Source of the DNA: Colwellia sp. RSH04
GTDB lineage: Bacteria > Pseudomonadota > Gammaproteobacteria > Enterobacterales > Alteromonadaceae
DNA length: 64,000 nucleotides
Assembly (NCBI RefSeq): GCF_003545765.1
Contig: NZ_QXIO01000006.1
Coordinates: 1-64,000, forward strand
Direction of reading: 5' to 3'
Numbering within the stretch: the stretch's first letter is position 1; every line of letters begins with the position of its first letter. The translations under genes were made by a program, and so were the position numbers. Shown piece by piece: positions 47,512 to 57,682 of the stretch. A model generated the notes under the pieces. The model was not told where the DNA came from and did no database searches. It worked only from the letters and a program-made list of their open reading frames with translations.

Positions 47512-50256
47512 TTACAGTCGTTTTACCAATTCCGCTTTCTTTTCATTTTGAGCAGCTGTTAAGGTTTCAAGATCGTTTATTACCTTTCTTGCTTCGCTTT
47601 GTTGACTGTTAGCAATTAAGATTTCAGCATAATTAAGCTCTATGTCTACATCTTGACCTTTGGCTAAATTACTTGCTTTGCTCGACTGCTTTAATGCACC
47701 GGCGAGATCTCCTTTTTTCAGTAAAATTTTCGCGTAGGTATCGAGCACATTGGGGATTTTTTCTCCATATTTTATTGCAGCTTCAGCATGTAATAATGCT
47801 TTATCTAACTCTCCTTGCTCTAAATACAACCAAGCAAGATTATTATTTACTAAGACATTATTAGGCTGACTTTTTATTAAATCAGCATAGTAACCAAGCG
47901 CTTTATCGTTATTATCACCTAAGTATAGGTTTGCTAATAAGGCTTTAACTCTTGCATCATTAGGATTAGTTTTAATATAGTTTGCTAAATGATTTTGCGC
48001 TTTATCTCTTTCATTATTTCCCATATAAGCAGCAGCTAAATAAATAGCATTCTGACTGTTTGTATATGCTTGATAAAGATTTTCCATTTTAGGTACCGCT
48101 TGGACAAACTTACCTTCAAGCATAAGTATTCTACCTAAAAAACCTTGCTTTAGATTTTCTTCAATTTCACGTAACGCAAGCGTTTGATATAACTCTTTTG
48201 ATGGTTGAAGTTGCTTACTATTCAGTAATAGCTGCATATTAACCATCTGTAGAATAAGATTGTCAGGGTGATGTTCATAACCACGGTTAACAATATTTAA
48301 AGCACGCTCATAGTTGCGTTGATTTGCATAAGAGTCAGCAAGCAAAATAACAGGCTCAATATGATATGGACTTTGCTTCATCCATTTTTCAAGTGTCGAT
48401 TGCTCCTTTGTTTGCTCTTGTAATTGTTTATAGGTTAAAACTGCAACTTGCCAGTAACGCTTTGGCAATTTATTATCATTTTCAAAGTTAACAAGAACAC
48501 TTTGAGCCTTTTTTGCTTGCTTAAGCGTAAGCAATGCCTCGCTGTATAAAAGGGCTTTTTGTAATTCTTTTGGTTCAGCTTCATATGCAGCAGCAAGTTT
48601 TGCTAATGCTTTTTCATTTTTGTAAATACCAAAATAGTGCCTAAGGGCTTTATTATGTTCTGGATATACATTAATTAAATTGTCTACACGCTGCTTACTT
48701 AAAGCGTCATCTTTTTGAATTCGAGCAATACGCAACTGTTCTGTTAAAGCAAATAGGTTATTACTCTCTTTAGCTAAACTTTGCTCAAGTAACTGTTCAG
48801 CTTGTGAAAACTCTTCAAGTTTAATATGTACACTCGCCATTAAGTTAAAGCCGCCAGCTTTATCAGGGTACTTATTCTGCCACTTTTGCGCGATATTCTT
48901 GGCTTGCTCTACATCATTTGTTTGTAAAGCAGCATATGCAAGGGCTAATTCAGCTTCAACAAATTCAGGGTTTATTTGTACCGCTTCTTTTAAGTCTTGC
49001 ATCCCTGAAGGGTCATTCATCATAAGTTTTAAAATGCCTTGTCGAGCATTTTGAGTCGCATCACCTGATTCTTTACTTTGACTTTGAGCCAGTAATTTTT
49101 TAGCCTCTTCGGTCGCGCCGAGTTCAAGTAATTTAAAGCTTAATGAAGACAAAAATTGTGCGTCGGTATCATTAACACTTTCTATGTCGCCTAAGGTTGT
49201 GCTTATTTCATCAACTAAGCCAAGTTCTAGCTGACTTACCGCTAACATTCTTCTTGCCTGATGCTCTTTAGGCAAATACTTAACGATACTATTTAAGTGG
49301 TTATAGCTCTGCTCCCAGTTATTCAAATAAAACGCACTCGCTCCAGCTACTAGCTTCAAACTAAATTGATTAAAGTTATTTGATAATGCGCGTTCGGCTA
49401 GCTCACTGGCAACACGATAATCAGTCGCTTCAAATCTAACCATTGCTTTAATGTAAAGAGCAAAAGGTTGATTAGTTACCCTGGCAAGAATAGCATCAGC
49501 AAGCTTTTCAGCCTCTTCATTCTCTCCTGCTTTAAGGAGGCTATCAGCCAGTAAAAGCTGCACAATTCCCGAGCGTGGTTGTTGTTCTATGTATTGCTTA
49601 AAACTCTCGCTAGCTAATGAGTAGTTTTTCATTACTGTTGCAATTTGTCCTTGCAACATTAATGTATCAGCTTGGGTGTTATCTATTGCTAACACTTTTT
49701 GCACTAGAGCCTCTGCATCTTCATTCTCATTTTCAGCAAGCTTCAAGTATGCTTTGGCTAAAAGACTATATTTGCCTTGAGCTGTCAGAGATTCAGCAAG
49801 CGCAACCGTTTCTTTGGCTAATTCAACATTTTCATTACGTAGTGACGCTAGGGTTTTATATGCTAAAAAGTGGCTATGCTGTTCATTATCAAGCGCGCTA
49901 GCTTGTTCAGAAAGTGCAATCACGTCATCATCAGCTTCCGTTAAAATAAATGCTCGAGCTAATAAGGGGATTAGCTCTTTACCTTGGTAGCCTAGTGATT
50001 TAGCGCGAGAAAGCTCCTTTTCTGCAGCAACACCATCACCTAAATTTAAGTATACTTGACCCAGTAAGAACCTTGCTTCAGCATTTTTAACATCAATACG
50101 GATAGCATTTTTTAATGCTATGATGCTTTCATTAACTTTATCTTGGGAAAGATACGTTTTCGCACTGGTTAAATGACTTTCTACGGTTTCTGTCTCACCA
50201 CATGCTGATAGTGCTAATAAAACACTTAAACATACCGTTGCCTTCACAAATTTCAT
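47512..50256 (-). CDS. prsT: XrtA/PEP-CTERM system TPR lipoprotein PrsT
   Basis: A 914-residue lipoprotein: signal peptide with L-S-A-C lipobox (Cys19), then about 20 TPR-like repeats over the full length (HLTSAKTYLSQDKVNESIIALKNAIRIDVKNAEARFLLGQVYLNLGD at the start). Length, lipobox and repeats match PrsT, which occurs only with exosortase A type systems that sort PEP-CTERM proteins and make extracellular polysaccharide. Its exact role is unknown. The upstream terminator at 50307 means it has its own promoter even though it lies directly beside the polysaccharide genes. Confidence 0.85.
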   Translation of the reverse strand: MKFVKATVCLSVLLALSACGETETVESHLTSAKTYLSQDKVNESIIALKNAIRIDVKNAEARFLLGQVYLNLGDGVAAEKELSRAKSLGYQGKELIPLLARAFILTEADDDVIALSEQASALDNEQHSHFLAYKTLASLRNENVELAKETVALAESLTAQGKYSLLAKAYLKLAENENEDAEALVQKVLAIDNTQADTLMLQGQIATVMKNYSLASESFKQYIEQQPRSGIVQLLLADSLLKAGENEEAEKLADAILARVTNQPFALYIKAMVRFEATDYRVASELAERALSNNFNQFSLKLVAGASAFYLNNWEQSYNHLNSIVKYLPKEHQARRMLAVSQLELGLVDEISTTLGDIESVNDTDAQFLSSLSFKLLELGATEEAKKLLAQSQSKESGDATQNARQGILKLMMNDPSGMQDLKEAVQINPEFVEAELALAYAALQTNDVEQAKNIAQKWQNKYPDKAGGFNLMASVHIKLEEFSQAEQLLEQSLAKESNNLFALTEQLRIARIQKDDALSKQRVDNLINVYPEHNKALRHYFGIYKNEKALAKLAAAYEAEPKELQKALLYSEALLTLKQAKKAQSVLVNFENDNKLPKRYWQVAVLTYKQLQEQTKEQSTLEKWMKQSPYHIEPVILLADSYANQRNYERALNIVNRGYEHHPDNLILQMVNMQLLLNSKQLQPSKELYQTLALREIEENLKQGFLGRILMLEGKFVQAVPKMENLYQAYTNSQNAIYLAAAYMGNNERDKAQNHLANYIKTNPNDARVKALLANLYLGDNNDKALGYYADLIKSQPNNVLVNNNLAWLYLEQGELDKALLHAEAAIKYGEKIPNVLDTYAKILLKKGDLAGALKQSSKASNLAKGQDVDIELNYAEILIANSQQSEARKVINDLETLTAAQNEKKAELVKRL

Positions 50257-50306
50257 TTCTCTTCCTTAATAACTTAAATTTAGCCAGTGGCCTTATTGTA
50301 GAATAA

Positions 50307-50340
50307 AATAAAAAACCCATTAAATTATTTTAATGGGTTT
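50307..50340 (-). terminator. Terminator after the wecB-wecC fusion
   Basis: AAACCCATTAAA (50313-50324) and TTTAATGGGTTT (50329-50340) form a 12-bp stem; on the minus strand T-rich sequence follows. It stands between the fusion gene and prsT. Confidence 0.9.
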
Positions 50341-50346
50341 GTTTTA

Positions 50347-52638
50347 TTATGCCCTAGTGTTTAACAGTGGGCTTGTTACGTGCAAATTGTTATAACATTG
50401 ATGGTCTGTAACTAATATGAGAACATCAGCCCAGCTATCAAGTTGCTCAATGCTATCAGCTTTAGCACAACGCCAATGTTCAACAAACGGGTCGTGATAA
50501 TTAACTTCTACACCTGCTTGCTCAAAATGAGCTAACACATCTTCGGCGGGTGATTCTCTACAATCATCAACATTGGCTTTATATGCCACTCCTAGAATGC
50601 CCACTTTTTTACCGTGTAGTTCCTTAGATGAAGTCACTTCTTGTAGTAAGTTAAGTGTTTGTTGGGCAACAATACTGGGTCGTTTATCATTAATCGCTCG
50701 TGCTAAACGAACAAATTCACCAGCGCGAGTATTCTCGACTAAAAACCAAGGGTCAATTGGAATACAATGCCCACCGACACCGGGACCTGGCGTAAGCACA
50801 TTAACGCGAGGGTGTCTGTTCGCAAGGCGAATCACTTCGTATACATCAACATTTAATTCTTGGCAAATTTCTGCTAATTCATTAGCAAAAGCAATACCCA
50901 CATCACGAGAAGTGTTTTCCACTAACTTAATACACTCAGCCGTTGTTAGATCGGTTAAAAATACCTCACCCTTAACGAAACTTTGATAAATCCCTTTTAC
51001 TTTTTGCTGAGCAGTATCACTACTTGCACCAATAATACGGTCATTATGCACTAGCTCATAAAGTGTTTGTCCAGGAATAGCTCGCTCAGGACAATGAACT
51101 ACATCAACGTTAATACCTGCTGCTTTAAAGCGCTCTTCAACAGCTAAACTCGTTTGTGGAGAAATCGTTGACTCTACAATAACAGTTTGCCCATCTTTTG
51201 CGACTTTAGCTATTGCATCAACCGCACTAAAAACAAAACTGCGATCACAGCTACTACCTTTATGAGGAGTTGGCACAGCAACTAAATATGTATCACTTGA
51301 TGGAATACTAGTACTCGCATTGAGGTAACCTTGCGAAACCACTTTAGAAATAAGATCAGGTAAACCCGCTTCATCAAAAGGGCATTGAGCTGCATTTATT
51401 GCTGCAACTTTTTCTTCATTTAGATCGACACCAGTGACCTGATAACCTGCTTCAGCAAGAAGACTGGCAATAGGTAAGCCCATATAGCCCATTCCTACAA
51501 CCGCAATGCTTTCATTTCTTGAAATGATTTCTTGCTCAAGCGTATTCGGTGTTGAGTTAGTAATAATATCAAGAATTAACTCAGCGACGTGACCATCGCC
51601 AAAAGGATTGTTCCAAGATAAAGCCGCGCTATTCGTTTCAGATAACCATTTATCTGCAGCAGCTAGCGCTTTGTCGGCATCGCGGCCTACTAAAACATTA
51701 GCGCCTACTTCAATAGACTCTGGTCTTTCAGTGTTTTCACGTAACGTAATACAAGGTACGCCAAGTAAACAGGCCTCTTCTTGAATACCACCAGAATCCG
51801 TTAAAATAAGCTGAGCATGCTTTTGTAATTGAATAAAATCTAAATAACCGACAGGCGGTGTAAGTTTCAAATATTCTGGTAACTCAATATCAAACTCTTT
51901 TAGTTTAGCTTGTGTTCTTGGGTGAATTGGCCAAACAATAGTTTGACTGTATTTCGCATGAAGTTTGTCAAATAAGGCTAATAATTCAAGTAGGTTTGCT
52001 GATACATCAACATTTGATGCTCTATGAGCTGTTACTAAAAAGAATTTGCCCGCTTCTAACTCAAGGTCGTTTAAAATCGTACTCGTATTAGCAGAAATAT
52101 CTAAATGCTGAAATAACGAATCAGAAACGGTATTACCTACAGTAAAGATTTTCTCATTATCTATGCCTTCTTTGGCTAAAATAGCATGCTGATTAGGCCC
52201 TACTGCAAATAAATACTCACTCATGTGGTCCGTTAAAATACGGTTAGTCTCTTCCGGCATGGTTCTATCATAACTACGTAAACCTGCTTCAATATGACCA
52301 ACTTTGATGTCTAACTTAGAAGCCGCTAACGCACCGGCAAGTACGGTATTGGTGTCGCCTTGAACAAGCACCACATCAGGTTTTTCATCTAGTAAAATAG
52401 GTTCCATTTCAATTAAAATGTTGCCTGTCTGGTTACTATGTAAACCTGAGCCAACGCCTAAATTATAGTCTGGCGCGGGAAGCTCTAACTCTTTAAAGAA
52501 AATACTATCCATTTCTTGAGAGTAATGCTGATTAGAGTGGATAATAAAGTGAGCGATACCACGCTTTTTACATTCGCGTATAACCGGCGCCATTTTGATT
52601 ATTTCTGGACGAGTGCCAACGATAATCCCTATTTTCAT
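50347..52638 (-). CDS. Fused UDP-GlcNAc 2-epimerase (WecB) and UDP-ManNAc dehydrogenase (WecC)
   Basis: 763 residues in two full enzymes. Residues 1 to about 365 are WecB: VGTRPEIIKMAPVI, HIEAGLRSYDRTMPEETNR, HPRTQAKL, LTDSGGIQEEACLLGVP. After a short linker residues about 380-763 are WecC: VVGMGYMGLPIASLLAEAGY binds NAD, then ESTISPQTS, and PGPGVGGHCIPIDPWFL with the catalytic Cys. Together they turn UDP-GlcNAc into UDP-ManNAcA, a sugar for surface polysaccharides. In E. coli these are separate genes. A single frame covers both with no stop, so the fusion is real. It is the last gene of the operon from pmm. Confidence 0.93.
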   Translation of the reverse strand: MKIGIIVGTRPEIIKMAPVIRECKKRGIAHFIIHSNQHYSQEMDSIFFKELELPAPDYNLGVGSGLHSNQTGNILIEMEPILLDEKPDVVLVQGDTNTVLAGALAASKLDIKVGHIEAGLRSYDRTMPEETNRILTDHMSEYLFAVGPNQHAILAKEGIDNEKIFTVGNTVSDSLFQHLDISANTSTILNDLELEAGKFFLVTAHRASNVDVSANLLELLALFDKLHAKYSQTIVWPIHPRTQAKLKEFDIELPEYLKLTPPVGYLDFIQLQKHAQLILTDSGGIQEEACLLGVPCITLRENTERPESIEVGANVLVGRDADKALAAADKWLSETNSAALSWNNPFGDGHVAELILDIITNSTPNTLEQEIISRNESIAVVGMGYMGLPIASLLAEAGYQVTGVDLNEEKVAAINAAQCPFDEAGLPDLISKVVSQGYLNASTSIPSSDTYLVAVPTPHKGSSCDRSFVFSAVDAIAKVAKDGQTVIVESTISPQTSLAVEERFKAAGINVDVVHCPERAIPGQTLYELVHNDRIIGASSDTAQQKVKGIYQSFVKGEVFLTDLTTAECIKLVENTSRDVGIAFANELAEICQELNVDVYEVIRLANRHPRVNVLTPGPGVGGHCIPIDPWFLVENTRAGEFVRLARAINDKRPSIVAQQTLNLLQEVTSSKELHGKKVGILGVAYKANVDDCRESPAEDVLAHFEQAGVEVNYHDPFVEHWRCAKADSIEQLDSWADVLILVTDHQCYNNLHVTSPLLNTRA

Positions 52639-52750
52639 TTCGAGTCCTTAAAGTAACTATTTTCAATACGTAATTTGTTTATTCAATGCTCAATATTGTA
52701 AAACAATTTGAGTCAGAAGTAAGTTCATTACCTGCTTTTAATTATATCAA

Positions 52751-53587
52751 TTATCCATTCTCCACGTGTGCGATTGTTTTTGCTAACAGCTCCCTCTTTA
52801 ATATACTGTTTGAAAAGGTATGATCTGCCTCAGAAATCATTATCGTTTCACTTGATTTTATTGATAAAGTTTCCTGCCAGCTTTTATTTGTTTTTAGCAA
52901 TATGTTAAATTCATCCGCCGTTAAATCATTACCGCTTAATATAATTAAGCACTTACCATTAAACTTTAAAAGTCCTTGTTCCATAGAATCAACAAACGAG
53001 GCTTGCTTATTTCGTGACTCTATACGACTCATTTTTTTATACTGTAAAAATTCTTTAACACTATTGAGTACATTTATTTTGCCTGAGCATACCTTTTTCC
53101 AGAAACTTCGATTAAAAATACGCTGAGTGTAATATGATTCAATATAGGTCTGTGCTTGTGTTGAGGCTTGCCTTACCCAAGGATTAACCAGTACAAGCCT
53201 TGTTACGTAATCATGCTCACACTGTTCAAGGTAAAGCAATATTGCTGAGGCAGCATCACACAACCCCCATAGCGTAATATTATTTAGTTGCGGCAACTGT
53301 TGTTTGAAAAGACCAATGGCATCACTGATATCCTGCTGAATATCCTGAAAATCAGCTATCTCACCTTCACTATCGCCTGCCCCTGAGTAATCAAAGCGAA
53401 AAACAGCAATGCCTTGTTCAGCGAGTGCTCTAGCGATATAGACGAATAAACGATGGCTACCAACTCGGGTTTGAGGGCCTCCAACTACAATGACAACGCC
53501 TTTGCTAGCCTCTTTTATTGGTTGATGTAATACACCAACAAGTTGTTTACCTTGGCTTTGAAATACCACACCGCGCTCAAGCATCAT
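52751..53587 (-). CDS. Exosortase A system-associated alpha/beta hydrolase 1
   Basis: About 278 residues from ATG 53587 or 53584 (MMLERGVVFQSQGKQLVG); longer readings back to 53683 would overlap the upstream gene by over 100 bases and are rejected. The hydrolase core has VVIVVGGPQTRVGSHRLFVYIARAL, FDYSGAGDSEGE and GLCDAASAIL, where the usual nucleophile elbow G-x-S-x-G has become G-L-C-D-A, the mark of this subfamily. It overlaps the preceding gene by about 10 bases. These hydrolases occur with XrtA systems; the substrate is unknown. Confidence 0.85.
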   Translation of the reverse strand: MMLERGVVFQSQGKQLVGVLHQPIKEASKGVVIVVGGPQTRVGSHRLFVYIARALAEQGIAVFRFDYSGAGDSEGEIADFQDIQQDISDAIGLFKQQLPQLNNITLWGLCDAASAILLYLEQCEHDYVTRLVLVNPWVRQASTQAQTYIESYYTQRIFNRSFWKKVCSGKINVLNSVKEFLQYKKMSRIESRNKQASFVDSMEQGLLKFNGKCLIILSGNDLTADEFNILLKTNKSWQETLSIKSSETIMISEADHTFSNSILKRELLAKTIAHVENG

Positions 53588-54461
53588 GACCACCTGAATT
53601 ATCTTGAGATACTTGCAGAGCCACCTCAGAATTCTGTCGTTTTGATACCTTTCTACTTGTAAGCTGCTTATCAAAGACTTCAATAGAATGTGTCAATAAT
53701 TGCGAAGCATTAACTAACTCTGTTGCTTGCCAAAATTTACTTTCTTCCATTGGACGAAAGTCAATTTTTTCTGCAAATACCTGCTGACATTGAATAAGCT
53801 GCTTTTCTCGTACTGCAGAAATTTTCTGCCCTACAGGTGTCCATTCAAACCAACAACAATTAAGTTCAAATTGTTGTTCTGCATAATTTGCACCATTGAT
53901 ATCTTGTTCTGCTAACTGCTGAAGTAAACCACTGGGTATTTCATAACCAGCAATAGCTATCATCTCTTCAGGGGTTACTACGCCATGTTCAGCTCTGTCA
54001 CGTTTTTCTATACCTGCGGCTAAAGCTAAGCGTTTTAATTGACGGACAAAACGTGCACCATTTAACTCAACTTGCCAAAAGTGCACATGTTCAACTAATG
54101 AGAGTATCTCTGCACATAAAAGTAACCCTGCAGACAAACTTACTGACAAGGTAATCGGTAAGTCAGAATGCTGCTTAATTTCTTGTAATTGATTGACAAT
54201 ATCTTGTTGCCATAGTGTTAAGTCGCAGTGAAATAACTCGCCTTCACTATCACCGGTACCGAAATGATCAAAAACAATACTTTGATACCCCAAATCATAA
54301 GCGTGATTAGCTACTTTAGTTATCATGTGGCGCGTTTGGTTTGCTTCTTCAAATAGCGGCGAAATATATAAAATATGTCCTTTAATTTTTTCAGGCGTTC
54401 TACTTAAACGAAACAACTTTCCCTGCTTGCCTTGATAAAAATGTGCCACTAAGTTAATCAT
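53577..54461 (-). CDS. Exosortase A system-associated alpha/beta hydrolase 2
   Basis: A 294-residue alpha/beta hydrolase-like protein. Motifs: HILYISPLFEEANQTRHMITKVANHAYDLGY, FDHFGTGDSEGELFHCDL and LSVSLSAGLLLCAEIL at the elbow position. Members of this subfamily always stand next to hydrolase 1. Only three bases separate its start from the acyl carrier protein stop, and its end overlaps the start of hydrolase 1, so acp, hydrolase 2 and hydrolase 1 are translationally coupled. It may release or transfer an acyl group held on the carrier protein; that is inference from order. Confidence 0.82.
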   Translation of the reverse strand: MINLVAHFYQGKQGKLFRLSRTPEKIKGHILYISPLFEEANQTRHMITKVANHAYDLGYQSIVFDHFGTGDSEGELFHCDLTLWQQDIVNQLQEIKQHSDLPITLSVSLSAGLLLCAEILSLVEHVHFWQVELNGARFVRQLKRLALAAGIEKRDRAEHGVVTPEEMIAIAGYEIPSGLLQQLAEQDINGANYAEQQFELNCCWFEWTPVGQKISAVREKQLIQCQQVFAEKIDFRPMEESKFWQATELVNASQLLTHSIEVFDKQLTSRKVSKRQNSEVALQVSQDNSGGHDA

Positions 54462-54464
54462 TAG

Positions 54465-54716
54465 TTACGATTTTCTTTCAACAATAAGTTGCGTTAATGT
54501 GTTAACAGTCGCGAAATTTTCTGCACTTATATCTTCATCATCAATAATCACATCAAACCTGTCTTCAATTTCACCAATAATGGTGACAATAGCCATTGAA
54601 TCAAATTCAGCAATAGCACCAACGAGCTCTGTTTCTTCATGCCAAAAGTCGGCTTTATAATTAGGGATAGTATCCATTAATATCGCAATCACTTGTGTCA
54701 CTACCGAGGTTGTCAT
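54465..54716 (-). CDS. Acyl carrier protein, XrtA-cluster type
   Basis: An 83-residue four-helix carrier. The phosphopantetheine serine lies in EFDSMAIVTIIGEIEDRFDV, where the usual D-S-L is D-S-M. It differs from the housekeeping AcpP and fits the dedicated carriers found in exosortase A clusters. Neighbours are a FemAB-like transferase upstream (28 bases) and the two hydrolases downstream, so the carried acyl or aminoacyl group is likely used in polysaccharide or lipid modification. Confidence 0.88.
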   Translation of the reverse strand: MTTSVVTQVIAILMDTIPNYKADFWHEETELVGAIAEFDSMAIVTIIGEIEDRFDVIIDDEDISAENFATVNTLTQLIVERKS

Positions 54717-54744
54717 GAGCTATTTTTATTCCTTTGTAAGAGTG

Positions 54745-55836
54745 TTATTTTTTTAACCAACGTTTTAAACGCTTAAGTTTGGGTAACCAAATATAAACCA
54801 TCGCTTTGACCCGCCCAAGTATATTTTGTCTATTAAACACTTGTAGGGTAAGTCGAGATTTAGTCATTTTCAGCCAATCTTGTTTATATGATTCATCACC
54901 CATGCCAAATTCAATCATATCAACCTTATCATGGCTTAATACATATTCTGATATCGCTAATGATAAAATTGAGCCCACAGAAAATTGCTGAAAATCGGGG
55001 TGATATGCGAGCTTAAAGATTGATGCTGTTGTCATCTCTTTAGTAGACTGAACAAACCAAATCTGCGCTGCAGCAGGTTTATCATTAACGTATAATATGC
55101 CAAGTCTTAATTGATTTTTAGCTAAGGCAGAGCGACACACTTGCTCTATAAAGTCGTAACTGTATTCATCACCTTTCCAGCTTTCTGTATATACTGCTTT
55201 ATAGGCATTAAATGCACGATCAAATAAATCATCAGAACTAACTATATCAATATTATACGAGGTAGATTTTGCCAGTTTTTTGCCGCGTCTAGATAGAGTA
55301 TTTTTTAATTGGCTAGGCAGCTGTGCATAATATTGTTCAAACGTCGATAACTGATCTTGATAAATATTATGCTGCTTTGAAAAAACTTTACTAGCCCAGT
55401 TAGCAGAAGCGCCATTGGCAAATAAATCAGCTAACTCAGAGTTTTGTTCAATGGGCCCTATTTGCAGTGTTTGCCATGAAGATGATTGCAAAATATTGTT
55501 AACTAAACACTCCAACGCCTTGATATGGTTCGACTCGTCATAATGTTTAGCATAATAGTGCTCAATAACAGTTGAGTAAAAGCTGCCAAGTGATTTTAAC
55601 CTTTTCCCCTGTTCTAAGTGAATAAAGGGTATGGCAACAATAAGCTGTTCAGCTTGTGAAGAGGTTTCAGTTGCCATCAAACAGTGAACAATAACTGATG
55701 CCCCTGCAGGCAGCATAAATTGTGCTGTTGCCTTCAACCAAGGTAGTGTTAGTTCAAATTGTTTAGCTGGATTAATAGCATCGCTAAATAAGCGTTCAAA
55801 CTCATGCAAACTGAGTTGGTGATAGCTATAAATCAT
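54745..55836 (-). CDS. FemAB/GNAT-like acyltransferase, PEP-CTERM-system associated
   Basis: About 363 residues from ATG 55836; the GTG at 55848 belongs to the ribosome binding sequence GTGAAG. The C-terminal half has the GNAT-type FemAB core: RLGILYVNDKPAAAQIWFV, TASIFKLAYHPDFQQFSVGSILSLAISEYVL, and IEFGMGDESYKQDWLK. Such proteins transfer an acyl or aminoacyl group; members of this subgroup travel with exosortase A systems. The first half is less conserved. A basic tail (LPKLKRLKRWLKK) could touch the membrane. Confidence 0.8.
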   Translation of the reverse strand: MIYSYHQLSLHEFERLFSDAINPAKQFELTLPWLKATAQFMLPAGASVIVHCLMATETSSQAEQLIVAIPFIHLEQGKRLKSLGSFYSTVIEHYYAKHYDESNHIKALECLVNNILQSSSWQTLQIGPIEQNSELADLFANGASANWASKVFSKQHNIYQDQLSTFEQYYAQLPSQLKNTLSRRGKKLAKSTSYNIDIVSSDDLFDRAFNAYKAVYTESWKGDEYSYDFIEQVCRSALAKNQLRLGILYVNDKPAAAQIWFVQSTKEMTTASIFKLAYHPDFQQFSVGSILSLAISEYVLSHDKVDMIEFGMGDESYKQDWLKMTKSRLTLQVFNRQNILGRVKAMVYIWLPKLKRLKRWLKK

Positions 55837-55904
55837 ATTGCACTTCACTGTGTTTAATCATTGCTTATTCAGTTCCTAAGCAGGTTATCCCTATCGCTAA
55901 TTAT

Positions 55905-57302
55905 CTATTCGTTATTTTCTTTTAGTAATAATGACAATATTTGCTGTGTTTTTTCTTCCATCAAGGTTGAATCACCTTTAGATTCAACATTCAGCCTTAC
56001 CACAGGTTCGGTATTACTCGAACGCAAGTTAAAGCGCCACATACCAAACTCCATACTAATACCATCTGTTTTATCAATCACCTGAGCCTCTTGTTGATAA
56101 AAATCAAAAACCCGCTGAATCGCCTTTTTAGGATCCTCAAGCTTATTATTAATTTCTCCAGACGATGGATAGGCGGCAATGCGTTGAGCAACTAGCTGCG
56201 ACAATGGCTGCTCTTTTAAACAGACTAACTCGGCTATCAGCAACCAAGGGATCATGCCACTATCACAATAAAAGAAGTCTCTAAAATAATGATGAGCACT
56301 CATTTCACCACCATAAACAGCATCTTCAGATCTCATACGCTCTTTAATAAAAGCATGGCCTGTTTTACTTTGAATGGCCTGACCACCTGAGCGTTGAACA
56401 ATATCAACGGTATTCCAAGTCAAACGAGGATCATGAATTATTTTAGCGCCGGTATTTTTAGCTAAAAAGTTTTCAGCGAGTAAACCAACAATATAATAAC
56501 CTTCAATGAATTGTCCTTGTTCATCAAATAAGAAGCAGCGATCAAAATCACCATCCCAAGCTATTCCCATATCAGCGTTATGTGCAAGCACCGCTTCACT
56601 AGTAGCTGAACGGTTCTCAATCAATAAAGGGTTAGGAATACCGTTAGGAAAATTACCATCAGGTTGATGATGAATTTTTATAAATTCAACAGGTAACTTC
56701 AACTGATTAAATGCAGACTCAATCGCATCAAGCGCAGGACCTGCAGCACCATTACCCGCATTAACAACCAGTTTTAATGGCTTTTCACGACCTTTAACCA
56801 GATTATTCACATCAATATAGCTCAAAAGGTGCTTTGTATAAGCATCGCTTATATCATGGCTAGATAATTGCCCGCGCTGCTTAACTTCATCAAACTCATT
56901 ACGCTCAGCCAAGGCTTGAATATCAAATAACCCCGTGTCGCCACTTATCGGTTTAGAGTTTTCACGCACTAACTTCATACCGTTATAATCAATAGGATTA
57001 TGACTTGCCGTAACAACAATACCGCCATCACAAGCTAAGTGACTAGTAGCAAAATAGATATGCTCTGTACCTGCTAAGCCTAAATCAATCACATCAGTAC
57101 CGCCTGACATTAAACCATCAGCGAGTGCCGTTTTTAGTTCTTCACTGGTTAAGCGGATATCTCCACCGACCACCACTTTCTTTGCCTGAGTATGTTGTGC
57201 AAAAGCACGGCCGATTCTATAAGCAACATCGGTATTCAGCTCTTCACCAAGCTTTCCGCGAATATCGTACGCTTTAAAACAAGTAATTTTTGATGACGTC
57301 AT
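55905..57302 (-). CDS. Phosphomannomutase / phosphoglucomutase
   Basis: A 465-residue alpha-D-phosphohexomutase that interconverts sugar 6- and 1-phosphates for nucleotide-sugar synthesis. [20 protein letters not shown] carries the phosphoserine, [14 protein letters not shown] the metal-binding aspartates, [13 protein letters not shown] the sugar-binding loop and [14 protein letters not shown] the phosphate-binding loop. It is closest to ManB/CpsG-type mutases. It heads the polysaccharide operon; the next gene starts 68 bases downstream. ubiK lies 20 bases upstream on the same strand and may be cotranscribed, although unrelated in function. Confidence 0.94.
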   Translation of the reverse strand: MTSSKITCFKAYDIRGKLGEELNTDVAYRIGRAFAQHTQAKKVVVGGDIRLTSEELKTALADGLMSGGTDVIDLGLAGTEHIYFATSHLACDGGIVVTASHNPIDYNGMKLVRENSKPISGDTGLFDIQALAERNEFDEVKQRGQLSSHDISDAYTKHLLSYIDVNNLVKGREKPLKLVVNAGNGAAGPALDAIESAFNQLKLPVEFIKIHHQPDGNFPNGIPNPLLIENRSATSEAVLAHNADMGIAWDGDFDRCFLFDEQGQFIEGYYIVGLLAENFLAKNTGAKIIHDPRLTWNTVDIVQRSGGQAIQSKTGHAFIKERMRSEDAVYGGEMSAHHYFRDFFYCDSGMIPWLLIAELVCLKEQPLSQLVAQRIAAYPSSGEINNKLEDPKKAIQRVFDFYQQEAQVIDKTDGISMEFGMWRFNLRSSNTEPVVRLNVESKGDSTLMEEKTQQILSLLLKENNE

Positions 57303-57322
57303 TTTTTTCCCTAAAAATAATA

Positions 57323-57574
57323 TTATTTGCCTAACTTTTCTTCAAGTTCCGCTATTTTCGCTTCCATTTCGCTCAGTTTTGCTCGTGTTTTAATTAACAC
57401 TTGTGTTTGAATATCAAACTCTTCGCGTGTAACCACATCTAACTGAGAAAGCTTTCGTTGCAAAACGGTCTTGGTCTTATCTTCAATATCATTTGCAACA
57501 TTTTTTAAACTTACTGGCATTGCATCGGTTACTTGCTTAGCAATTTCTTCAATTTTTTTAGCATTTATCATCAT
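57323..57574 (-). CDS. ubiK: Ubiquinone biosynthesis accessory factor UbiK
   Basis: An 83-residue BMFP-type coiled-coil protein (formerly YqiC) that helps the Ubi enzyme complex with Ubi[18 protein letters not shown] and [32 protein letters not shown] are family marks. Start is ATG 57574 or 57571. Its partner ubiJ lies at 62012-62662 in this window. It is divergent from rep with 108 bases between starts. Confidence 0.94.
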   Translation of the reverse strand: MMINAKKIEEIAKQVTDAMPVSLKNVANDIEDKTKTVLQRKLSQLDVVTREEFDIQTQVLIKTRAKLSEMEAKIAELEEKLGK

Positions 57575-57682
57575 TGTTTCTCGGCTATTTTCAATTTGCT
57601 TTATTGTAACGGTTTTGTCGACGACTAAAAACAGGTAAAATTCCCGCCGTTAAAAATTTGTATCGAACAAGCTAGAGAATCA

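Noticed and set aside
53588-53683. N-terminal extension of exosortase hydrolase 1
   Set aside because: It lies inside the coding region of hydrolase 2 and does not resemble the family start; MMLERGVVF at 53587 does.
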